A stretch of DNA of 37,350 bases from a virus. The notes under the pieces are model-generated. The model was not told the DNA's origin. It saw only the letters and a list, made by a program, of their open reading frames with translations, and searched no databases. The DNA lies in the IMG/VR virus record IMGVR_UViG_3300010885_030936, positions 1 to 37,350 of that record, one strand, 5' to 3'. The position numbers and the translations under genes are program-made. Positions 24,545 through 30,801 of this stretch are shown here, one piece after another; position 1 is the first letter of the stretch, and each line of letters opens with the position of its first letter.

Positions 24545-24726
24545 CGCGACTTCTCCATCATGATCTGCCGGTATGCCTGGTCGTAGGCTTTGCGGTAACT
24601 GCGGCCTGTCTTGGCCTCTTGCTGCCAGCCCTCCAAAACCTTCCGCTGATAGATCGGATCGCGCTCATACATTCGATAGAATTTGAGCAGCTCGCCAACA
24701 ACGAAGTCTGTGTTGTCGTGCGCCAT
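24541..24726 (-). CDS. Small helical hypothetical protein
   Basis: This 61-residue protein starts MAHDNTDFVVGELL. It is rich in Tyr, Lys, Arg and Glu (Y-R-M-Y-E-R-D-P-I-Y-Q-R-K) and predicted as two helices. Its start is 2 nt after the terminase stop, and its stop overlaps the start of the next gene, so it belongs to the packaging operon. No function is recognised. Confidence 0.73.
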   Translation of the reverse strand: MAHDNTDFVVGELLKFYRMYERDPIYQRKVLEGWQQEAKTGRSYRKAYDQAYRQIMMEKSR

Positions 24727-24728
24727 CG

Positions 24729-26498
24729 TTACGCCGCAATCCCAAGACTCTTGAGGAATCCGGCCACACTGTTCGCGTCCTTGTTCTCGCCCTGCGCGTC
24801 ACGCGCATGCCCCTGCTGGCGCGTCATGCCCTGCTGAACCATTCGCATACGGACAAAGTCTGCCCACGCCACATGGGCCAATGCGGCAGCCACAACCCTA
24901 TCGTCCTTGCCTCTACCCGGCGCGCCGAGCATCCCGTCATCCCGAATGACGTTCTTCATTTCGTCAATCATCTCGCGTGACTTAACCAACGAAATTCCGC
25001 GCTCAAAGCAATCTTTGATTAAGTTGAACATGCGCTCTTTGGTGTCGCCGGTCGTTTTCCAATGATAGGCCGACGGCGCACCCATACTGTCCAATCGCTT
25101 GTACAGGTAATTCTGAATGTTCGCGATTACCGAATACAGTCGAGCCCCGCCCTCTCCGGGCTGATTGACGGCGGTGCGTTTCAAGTTTTGGATTTCTTGC
25201 CAAACGGCTTGACCCGGGCCGTTAATTTCCAAGTTAAGCATGACAGACCCGCCGCCATTCAAGTAGCTGGCCGCCAGATAGATCATCACCCAAGCAAACT
25301 GGAACGTGGAGCAGTCTGGCGTACAAAACTCGGCCACTTGCTCCATGCCGTCGGCGTAACATCGCCATACCGACACGCAGAACCTATCGGCCCAATCGGA
25401 GGAGCCGTAGGCTGGATCGGCACCGATGACGTAGTGGCCTTGTGACTTGGGGAATTCCCATATTTTGAGGTTTCCATTCTTTTCGCCGCACTCCAAAATG
25501 TCCGTATCCTCGAAAGCCTCTCGCAAGACAAAACGGTAATTGTGGAAATCGAACTTCGACGCTCGCTTGTATTCGTCGTTAATCCGCGCCGCGTTGAAGA
25601 ACTGGCTGCCCGACAAGACGAAAGCATAGTCCTCGGTCGGCGGGTAATTCTGCATGTGTAGGGTTTCGTCCCGCGACTTCTCGGCCATCGCCCAACGCCA
25701 CCAGGCGATCTGCTCGTCATCCACGTCGAAGTCGTAGAGCTGCTTGACCTCGCGCACCCATTTCTTTTCTTCGGGTTGCAGCCGGCCATCCCAATACACT
25801 TGGTACTCGATGCTGCCTTTTTTCTTGCGGTAGAACTGATTGCGCCACCAGCCGATAAAGATCGCTTTCTTGACGCGGCTGGCTTTAGCATCCTCCCACA
25901 TATCGAAGAAGGCGTTATACCCCTGCGCCGTGGTTTCCCACACAAAGAGCCGGTTTGGATTTTGCTCGGCAAGCGACGCCTCTAGTGAAGCGAGTCCTTC
26001 CTCATCTCCGTATTCAGAGCACTCTGTAGCATGCAGGAATGTGAGAGCCTTGCCTTTGCCCAACTTGGTGTTTTTTCGTGTACCTGCAACTTGATACGCA
26101 AATCTCGACCTATTTTTGAGGGTAAGCTGACTCCGGTTATGTGTGACAAGTGGTCGCTTAAATTCATTTGGCAGCCCGTCCATATACATCGCAAGGGTTG
26201 ATCGGAACATATCCCGGGTTTCTTCGTCGTGCGTCACCATCGAACCGGACATGCCGCTGTGTTTAAACATCCAATACAGATCGAGCGCCAAAGAGATTGT
26301 TGTAATCCCCAACTGCCGGCCCTTCAAGACAACAAAAGTATGGATGCCTTCCTCCAGACCCTTCGCCACCTCTTCGATAAAATACTTCTGCGTTCCCATC
26401 AACGTCTTGGGGTTTAACGTCGTCAGGCCCAACTCTTTGGTATCGACCTGCAACGCCGAACAGAACTTCCAAAAGTTTTGCAGATTGAAGTCGCTCAC
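24729..26498 (-). CDS. terL: Terminase large subunit (packaging ATPase/nuclease)
   Basis: This motor packages DNA into the prohead. The frame is open to 26567, but the start is taken as GTG at 26496..26498, because GAGG lies 7 nt upstream and the preceding gene ends just before (26503). The product is 589 residues. Near residues 56-66 V-V-L-K-G-R-Q-L-G-I-T is the Walker A-like motif of phage terminases, and L-T-F-L-H-A-T-E-C-S-E-Y-G-D supplies the Walker B/catalytic Glu region. V-I-G-A-D-P-A-Y-G begins the RNase H-like nuclease domain; a downstream K-D-D-R-V-V-A-A-A-L-A-H segment supplies the last acidic residues. The length is normal for the family. Confidence 0.93.
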   Translation of the reverse strand: MSDFNLQNFWKFCSALQVDTKELGLTTLNPKTLMGTQKYFIEEVAKGLEEGIHTFVVLKGRQLGITTISLALDLYWMFKHSGMSGSMVTHDEETRDMFRSTLAMYMDGLPNEFKRPLVTHNRSQLTLKNRSRFAYQVAGTRKNTKLGKGKALTFLHATECSEYGDEEGLASLEASLAEQNPNRLFVWETTAQGYNAFFDMWEDAKASRVKKAIFIGWWRNQFYRKKKGSIEYQVYWDGRLQPEEKKWVREVKQLYDFDVDDEQIAWWRWAMAEKSRDETLHMQNYPPTEDYAFVLSGSQFFNAARINDEYKRASKFDFHNYRFVLREAFEDTDILECGEKNGNLKIWEFPKSQGHYVIGADPAYGSSDWADRFCVSVWRCYADGMEQVAEFCTPDCSTFQFAWVMIYLAASYLNGGGSVMLNLEINGPGQAVWQEIQNLKRTAVNQPGEGGARLYSVIANIQNYLYKRLDSMGAPSAYHWKTTGDTKERMFNLIKDCFERGISLVKSREMIDEMKNVIRDDGMLGAPGRGKDDRVVAAALAHVAWADFVRMRMVQQGMTRQQGHARDAQGENKDANSVAGFLKSLGIAA

Positions 26499-26502
26499 AC
26501 CG

Positions 26503-26700
26503 TTACCTCGACTGACATTTGGATACGACCCATAGCTCGGCCAATTCCGGCAGCAGTCGGCCGGCAATATCGTCGCGGTGCCAATCCCGACGCTCTTTCA
26601 ACATTTGCAAGAACTTCAATTTGGATTCGTCCGTCGTCAGCCCTGAATAATAGGCGCGGTAAGAATCAATCTCGCTGTGACCTGGCTTCGGCATCGGCAT
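26503..26700 (-). CDS. Small hypothetical protein upstream of terL
   Basis: The ATG at 26698..26700 (MPMPKPGHSEID) is preferred over a GTG at 26730 because AAGGAAGG sits 7 nt upstream. The 65-residue product is helical and charged (D-E-S-K-L-K-F-L-Q-M-L-K-E-R-R-D-W-H-R-D-D-I). It ends 4 bp before the terminase start. Size and position are compatible with a small terminase subunit or an accessory of packaging, but no DNA-binding fold is evident. The winged-helix protein two genes upstream is the competing candidate. Confidence 0.68.
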   Translation of the reverse strand: MPMPKPGHSEIDSYRAYYSGLTTDESKLKFLQMLKERRDWHRDDIAGRLLPELAELWVVSKCQSR

Positions 26701-26842
26701 GTGACGGCCTTCCTTTTTTAGCGTTAGCACTCAAAGCATTGCCCCGAATATAGTGCGCCCAATAGTGGTGGAAGCAATATCCTTTAGCGTGGTGTTTTCG
26801 AGAGCAGCCTTGCAGCGAGCACTCTCGATTCAGCAGCGGCAT
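26666..26842 (-). CDS. Small zinc-finger protein
   Basis: This 58-codon gene is too short for usual cut-offs. Its ATG (26840..26842) shares a base with the TGA of the upstream winged-helix gene (TGATG). The protein holds C8-x4-C13-x9-C23-x2-H26 (E-C-S-L-Q-G-C-S-R-K-H-H-A-K-G-Y-C-F-H-H), the zinc motif found at the N-terminus of many phage HNH endonucleases and small DNA-binding proteins. No nuclease domain follows: the C-terminal half is only polar (A-K-K-G-R-P-S-H). It is a stand-alone zinc finger, perhaps a truncated HNH relative or a small packaging factor. It overlaps the next gene by 35 bp. Confidence 0.75.
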   Translation of the reverse strand: MPLLNRECSLQGCSRKHHAKGYCFHHYWAHYIRGNALSANAKKGRPSHADAEARSQRD

Positions 26843-27123
26843 CACGGACGACGCACCTTAACCCGGCTTGGATCGGCTTCCGAATCAAACGCCTCGGTCA
26901 GCAATAAATGGGTGCCTTTTTTTAACTGTCGAACAAAGCCCTGCGCTTCCAGCAGCTTCATTGCTCGGTTCAACGAAATGCGGTGCACACCCAAATCGTC
27001 GGCAGCAATACCCATCCAGCCTCGCATCAATGCCCCGCGCATCGCACCCATGTCGATCATCCACCACATTATCCGGTAGTGCAGCGGCTTTAAGCTGGTG
27101 TCGCACCAAATCTTGCTTTCCAT
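26842..27123 (-). CDS. Winged helix-turn-helix protein (small terminase or regulator candidate)
   Basis: This 93-residue protein has a helix-turn-helix unit at about 42-65 (A-A-D-D-L-G-V-H-R-I-S-L-N-R-A-M-K-L-L). A wing follows (G-F-V-R-Q-L-K-K-G-T-H-L-L-L), and the tail is basic. It is the first gene of the leftward operon. Two roles fit: the DNA-recognition subunit of the terminase, which is normally encoded just before terL, or a transcription regulator of the late genes next to the control region. The sequence does not decide between them. The ATG at 27121..27123 lacks a strong Shine-Dalgarno sequence. Confidence 0.75.
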   Translation of the reverse strand: MESKIWCDTSLKPLHYRIMWWMIDMGAMRGALMRGWMGIAADDLGVHRISLNRAMKLLEAQGFVRQLKKGTHLLLTEAFDSEADPSRVKVRRP

Positions 27124-27173
27124 ACGCGCATTTAATCTTAGAATTCAGGAAAACGCAACATACACGGTACGTT

Positions 27174-27201
27174 ATTAGTTATGACCGCGCTTCAAAGTCA
27201 A
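27174..27201 (-). promoter_or_regulatory. Candidate promoter for the leftward late operon
   Basis: On the minus strand, TTGACT (27196..27201) resembles a -35 box. After 16 nt comes ACTAAT (27174..27179), matching 4 of 6 of the -10 consensus. The first late gene begins at 27123, about 50 nt downstream. The match is weak at the -10 box, so this is a proposal. Confidence 0.3.
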
Positions 27202-27490
27202 AGGCTTTATATATAAATTCCCATTCAAAACCGAGCCCTACGATTTGAGTCGGGTGAAAACTGAATTTTTTTTTGGGGGGAGTGCTGGTGGGGTCACGCG
27301 CACAAGCACATCCAATGTCCAGATACTAGGGTCAGCCTGTGGCACCGCCTGACAAGGCAAGCCCAAGAGGAAGCCAGACCAGACCAAACGCAAACGCATC
27401 CAGCGAGCCCGGCAAGGCAGAGACTCTACGGTAAGCAACCGTCAGTCCGAACCCAAACCCATCCGATACTTTCCGAAACAAACCCCGACG

Positions 27491-27515
27491 GTTTAACGCT
27501 GCGACACTGTTAAAC
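27491..27515. repeat. Inverted repeat GTTTAAC-N11-GTTAAAC
   Basis: There are two perfect 7-bp arms (27491..27497 and 27509..27515) separated by 11 bp, about one helical turn, in the non-coding region. This spacing is typical of binding sites for a dimeric regulator. The protein that would bind is not identified. Confidence 0.6.
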
Positions 27516-27747
27516 CCGTTTAGCGCATCGCAGACAAGGCCGGTGGGACTGTCTTTAGAAGAAGATCAACCCCGAAACCGAAAGCGGCAAGGCGGGTGGC
27601 TGGTGGCCTAGCCCACACCTCGAACCCCCCATCAATTTGACATAACGTAACCACCACCGCCGCATACTAACGAACACCGCTGTAAGTTTGGCGTAAGGTT
27701 AGCCTACGACGCTTGCCGCCGCCGCGACCTATTGCCCCCGCTTTTAA

Positions 27748-27761
27748 GACATATCTATGTC
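27748..27761. repeat. Palindrome GACATA-TC-TATGTC
   Basis: This is a perfect 6-bp inverted repeat with a 2-bp centre in the non-coding region. It is short enough to be a dimeric operator-like site; chance occurrence is possible. No second copy was noticed. Confidence 0.45.
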
Positions 27762-27840
27762 AGCTTTTGACCTCAGCCGCCGAGCAAACTGATCTCCGAC
27801 CGAGCGCAGCCACCGCCAGTGGCGACCCCACAAAAGGAAA

Positions 27841-27866
27841 CGCCCACGAGGGCTAGCTCATGGGCG
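27841..27866. repeat. Long hairpin in the non-coding region
   Basis: Two 10-bp arms, CGCCCACGAG and CTCATGGGCG, pair with one mismatch around the loop GGCTAG. This is the strongest hairpin in the intergenic stretch and would fold equally on either strand. It has no adjacent T-run, so it is not a standard terminator. It may be part of a structured RNA, a replication-origin hairpin (for example a host primase entry site) or a protein-binding site. Confidence 0.6.
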
Positions 27867-27984
27867 CAGGTGAAGCGGGACGGTAAAAAGTGATTAGAGG
27901 GGATCGACCAAATACCGCCCTTGCCCGCGAATTTAGCACCTGACCAAAAAAAACGCAATAGAACCACATCCGGCAGCAAAGCGG

Positions 27985-28001
27985 AAAAAACCCTTTCGGG
28001 T
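27985..28001 (-). terminator. Candidate leftward intrinsic terminator
   Basis: On the minus strand ACCC-GAAA-GGGT (28001..27990) forms a 4-bp stem with a GAAA tetraloop, followed by a run of T residues. The stem is short but the loop is a stable GNRA type. It would stop a leftward transcript started in the putative origin region, before the late promoter, although no gene lies there. Confidence 0.38.
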
Positions 28002-28215
28002 GGGCTATCTAGTATTGATCCCTGCGCGCCCTATCGTATTTCGGCACGTGTCCTCCAGCTTTACGCCGGCACCGCTTCGAACGGTAGACATCGGATTTTG
28101 CCCGCCTTGGTCTAGCCCAACCGCGGCGAAGGTCGATGAACCCCTCTGATCGAATCCTACCCCCGAACGCCAACGCAACGCAAGCGCCACGCGAAACAAC
28201 CAGGATGGCCCAAAG

Positions 28216-28224
28216 TTATCCACA
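28216..28224 (+). other. DnaA box (perfect TTATCCACA)
   Basis: The nonamer TTATCCACA is the exact consensus for the bacterial initiator DnaA. It lies in the non-coding region, about 120 bp from an AT-rich stretch (28330..28382) with looser relatives: TTATACATA (28340), TTATACACG (28363) and CTATGCACA (28374). In a genome without recognisable replication proteins, this suggests an origin fired by the host initiator. Confidence 0.55.
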
Positions 28225-28329
28225 GAAAAAAACCCCGCCGGAATACCTCAGCACCACCCAATTCTAGACCCCGCCAAATCGCCTCTAATGCAACCGCAGG
28301 CCTATGAGTTAGTGGCCGCTTACTATTCA

Positions 28330-28382
28330 ATAAAAAAAGTTATACATAAACAATTCACAGGTTTATACACGATCTATGCACA
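28330..28382 (+). other. AT-rich segment with degenerate DnaA-box-like motifs
   Basis: An A-run is followed by TTATACATA (28340..28348), TTATACACG (28363..28371) and CTATGCACA (28374..28382), the last two each one step from the DnaA consensus TTWTNCACA. The local composition is much more AT-rich than the flanking DNA, as in a duplex-unwinding element. Together with the perfect box at 28216 it forms the putative origin core. Confidence 0.42.
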
Positions 28383-28467
28383 GCTTTTGTTGCAACCGCA
28401 CAATCGCTCAAGAACCGCGCCGAATCACAATGAAACACCGATACATTAAAAAATAATCGAAAAACAC

Positions 28468-28496
28468 TTGACAACCACACCGCACATTCAGAAAAT
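28468..28496 (+). promoter_or_regulatory. Early promoter, sigma70 type
   Basis: A perfect TTGACA (28468..28473) is followed, after 17 bp, by GAAAAT (28491..28496), a 4-of-6 match to the -10 box. It stands about 50 bp before the first early gene and points rightward. The consensus -35 and ideal spacing make it the most likely driver of the early operon, using host RNA polymerase. Confidence 0.6.
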
Positions 28497-28543
28497 GCCA
28501 AACAGCAACACAACACAACCAACACTTTAAAGGAGTGCACCGC

Positions 28544-28717
28544 ATGAAAAAGGCTTTTTTTATCGCACTGACAATCGCCGGGATGATCGCCTCGATTATT
28601 TTTCTCGCCTGCGAACTCATCGCCACGACAAACACCGAGCGCTTGATTTTCTTGCTCGCTGAGATCGCCGCCACCATTGGCTACTTTTGGACCGCAACCC
28701 ACGCAGGAGACTTTTAA
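28544..28717 (+). CDS. Small two-helix membrane protein, first gene of the early operon
   Basis: This 57-residue protein starts at ATG 28544, chosen because AAAGGAG precedes it by 8 nt; a GTG three codons earlier overlaps that site. It has two hydrophobic helices, about 3-25 (K-K-A-F-F-I-A-L-T-I-A-G-M-I) and 36-50, and a short polar C-terminus. It has no holin-like charge pattern and is expressed early. It stops directly before the ATPase start (28718), so it may belong to that module as a membrane anchor or sensor, though it could equally be an independent early host-takeover protein. Confidence 0.72.
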   Translation: MKKAFFIALTIAGMIASIIFLACELIATTNTERLIFLLAEIAATIGYFWTATHAGDF

Positions 28718-29773
28718 ATGAACCCGAAACCCATCGACGTTACACCGCGACAGATGGCCGCAGACGTTGCCCTTGCCTTGCGCGACAACGTGCCCCGCTA
28801 CTACTGGGGCGCGCCCGGTATCGGAAAAACGCAAATCTTGCGCCAAGTAATCGAACGGGAAAACCGCAAATACTGCGACTTCCGCGCGATGATTCTCGAC
28901 TTGCCCGACCTTCAAGGCTATGCGATCCCGCAACTTATGCGCCCCGGCGAACCGTGCCCCATGACCGGCGCGCCCGGACTCCCGCCGCCCGACTCGCCCG
29001 ACGCTTGGGGTATCGTTTTTGAAGAATTGAACGGCGCCGCGCGCATGATGCAGGGCGCGCTTTATGGAACGATCTTAGAGCGTAACGGACTGCCGAAGGA
29101 CAATCGCGTATTCGCCACCGGCAACCCCGCCAGCGCGCGAGGCGTGAATAACGAAATGCCCGCCCCGCTGAAATCACGCTTCCGGCACTTTAATTTGATA
29201 CTTTGCCCGGATGAAACGCTGGCATACGCGCAGAGTGCCGGCTGGCACCCCTTTGTCACGGCATACCACACCATGACCGGCGGAAAGGAATGGAGCAGCT
29301 TTGACCCGAAAAGCCCCGAGGAAACGTACGCTTGCCCCCGTTCATGGGAAGATGTCAGTAAGACCCTTCATGCTGGCGCTATTCCGTCCGACCTGTTGAC
29401 CCCGACCATGTGCGGTAGCTTGGGGTACGGTATCGGTCAAAAATTCGCTGCTTTCTGCCGCTTGTGGAATGAACTGGCGCCGACGATCAACGAAATGCGG
29501 ACGGCGCCCGACGCTTGCCCTGTTCCCGACGACGCAGCAGCGCAATGGTTTTTGGCCGCGACAATCGCCGCGAATAAGGCCGAGGCAACCGCCAACCCCG
29601 CCGGATTTTCGGCTTGGGCAATACCTTTTCTTTGCCGCTTGCCGGATGAATTATGCGTTTTTGCAATGAACGCAGCAACCCGCCACACGCCGCAAATTGG
29701 ACGCACACCGGCATTTATCAAATCATTTGCCACAAACGCGCGCTATGCAGCTTTGGCGCAATTCTGCAAATAA
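28718..29773 (+). CDS. MoxR-type AAA+ ATPase
   Basis: This 351-residue AAA+ protein is of the MoxR/AAA_5 group. Walker A is G-A-P-G-I-G-K-T (31-38). The Walker B region is G-I-V-F-E-E-L (98-104), with Glu where most family members have Asp. Sensor 1 is F-A-T-G-N-P (132-137), and the L-K-S-R-F motif near 151-155 offers the arginine finger. MoxR ATPases usually remodel or activate a VWA-domain partner, and one with a metallopeptidase domain is encoded two genes downstream (30802..32217). AGGAGA lies 9 nt before the start. This is the motor of the module, expressed first from the early promoter. Confidence 0.88.
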   Translation: MNPKPIDVTPRQMAADVALALRDNVPRYYWGAPGIGKTQILRQVIERENRKYCDFRAMILDLPDLQGYAIPQLMRPGEPCPMTGAPGLPPPDSPDAWGIVFEELNGAARMMQGALYGTILERNGLPKDNRVFATGNPASARGVNNEMPAPLKSRFRHFNLILCPDETLAYAQSAGWHPFVTAYHTMTGGKEWSSFDPKSPEETYACPRSWEDVSKTLHAGAIPSDLLTPTMCGSLGYGIGQKFAAFCRLWNELAPTINEMRTAPDACPVPDDAAAQWFLAATIAANKAEATANPAGFSAWAIPFLCRLPDELCVFAMNAATRHTPQIGRTPAFIKSFATNARYAALAQFCK

Positions 29774-29800
29774 TTCCCCCAACGATCAGGAGCGAAAAAC

Positions 29801-30787
29801 ATGAACACCAACACGACCGGAAACGCCGCCAGCCGCATGATGATTGCCCGCGTATCAATCGGCACATGGAGCGCGCGCAAACTTGACCGCGTAGCAACGA
29901 ACAAGACGACGACGGACGCGGGCGCAGTATCCGACGCCGCGCGCGTCAATAAGTACCTGTTAGCCGGGCAGGACGAGCTACTTGTGGCAATCAAGAAACA
30001 CGAAACCCGCACCCGCGACGAATTGAAACTTTTTACGCTTCCGTGGAATGATAACGGCGACCGCATTTTGACCATTGACCACTGGCAGAAGGTCAATCGC
30101 ATCATGCAGGACGCCGCGCTTAACTTCGCGCCGCTTGTGGATTCGTTCATGGATTTTTATGCGACGGTCTACGAGCGCGCCCGCTTTAGCTTGGGCAGTC
30201 TTTACGACGAAAAAGACTTTCCGCCGCCGCATAAAGTACGCGCGAAATTCTATTTCGATTTTTCGATTGACCCGCTGCCGACGGCGCAGGATTTTCGCGT
30301 ATCAATGACCGACGACGACGCGGACATGATACGGAAAGACATTGAAACGCGCGCAAACGACCGCTTCGCGCTTGCGATGCGCGACCTGTACAACCGCCTG
30401 ATTGATCCAATACGCCACATTGCCGAAACCCTGCCACGGTACGAAGCCGGCGAAGTTAAAAAATTCAACGACAGCATTATCGGCAACGTGCGCGAAATTC
30501 TCGCAATCCTGCCCGGCCTGAATATCACCAACGACGCGACATTAAACGCAATCGCCGCGCGCGCTCAGGCCGAACTCGCCGGCATACACCCGCAGACATT
30601 GCGCGACGACCCGACGGCCCGCAACCGCGCGACCGCCAGCGCGCAAGCGATATGCGCGACAATGGCGCAACACTTAGGACTTGCCCCCGCCGCGCCCGTT
30701 GCAACGCCGGCAGCGCCCGCCACGCCAACGCCAGCCGCACCCGCACAGGTTTTTGACCTGTTTACCGCGCCCGTTCGCGCCGCCTAA
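29801..30787 (+). CDS. DUF3150-like protein, partner of the MoxR/VWA module
   Basis: This 328-residue protein starts MNTNTTGNAASRM with AGGAG upstream. Residues about 20-260 are mostly helical (S-A-R-K-L-D-R-V-A-T-N-K, W-Q-K-V-N-R-I-M-Q-D, F-A-L-A-M-R-D-L-Y-N-R-L). The C-terminus is an Ala/Pro linker (T-P-A-A-P-A-T-P-T-P-A-A) ending in a short F-D-L-F-T-A-P motif that could dock to a partner. The overall pattern and place between MoxR and VWA genes recall DUF3150 proteins, known from such triads in phages and plasmids. The family call is moderate, and no catalytic site is seen. Confidence 0.75.
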   Translation: MNTNTTGNAASRMMIARVSIGTWSARKLDRVATNKTTTDAGAVSDAARVNKYLLAGQDELLVAIKKHETRTRDELKLFTLPWNDNGDRILTIDHWQKVNRIMQDAALNFAPLVDSFMDFYATVYERARFSLGSLYDEKDFPPPHKVRAKFYFDFSIDPLPTAQDFRVSMTDDDADMIRKDIETRANDRFALAMRDLYNRLIDPIRHIAETLPRYEAGEVKKFNDSIIGNVREILAILPGLNITNDATLNAIAARAQAELAGIHPQTLRDDPTARNRATASAQAICATMAQHLGLAPAAPVATPAAPATPTPAAPAQVFDLFTAPVRAA

Positions 30788-30801
30788 CCGGAGCCGCCGA
30801 C

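Larger units (their letters stand above)
27124..28543. other. Non-coding control and putative origin region
   Basis: No convincing gene was found in this stretch of about 1.4 kb. The open frames present are short, lack ribosome-binding sites, begin with rare starts or run antisense to real genes, and encode Pro/Arg-rich nonsense. What it does hold: an AT-rich palindrome TTTATATATAAA (27206..27217), a T9G6 run (27266..27280), inverted repeats at 27491, 27748 and 27841, a candidate leftward terminator (27990), a perfect DnaA box (28216) with degenerate relatives in AT-rich DNA to 28382, and the early promoter (28468). It separates the divergent early and late operons, the normal place for origin and control sites. 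Confidence 0.75.

Noticed and set aside
27238-28223. Short open frames in the non-coding region (66, 68, 64 and 72 codons)
   Set aside because: There is no ribosome-binding site, several use rare starts, the composition is Pro/Arg/Ser-rich and no motif is visible.
27124-28543. tRNA gene or CRISPR array in the intergenic region
   Set aside because: No cloverleaf with a T-loop GTTCRA and acceptor pairing was found; the CAAGGC repeats have irregular spacing (60, 122 and 53 nt) and are too short for a CRISPR array.
28355-28933. Minus-strand open frame of 192 codons over the control region and MoxR start
   Set aside because: It is antisense to the MoxR ATPase start and membrane-protein gene and begins inside them without a Shine-Dalgarno site. 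It also covers the early promoter.
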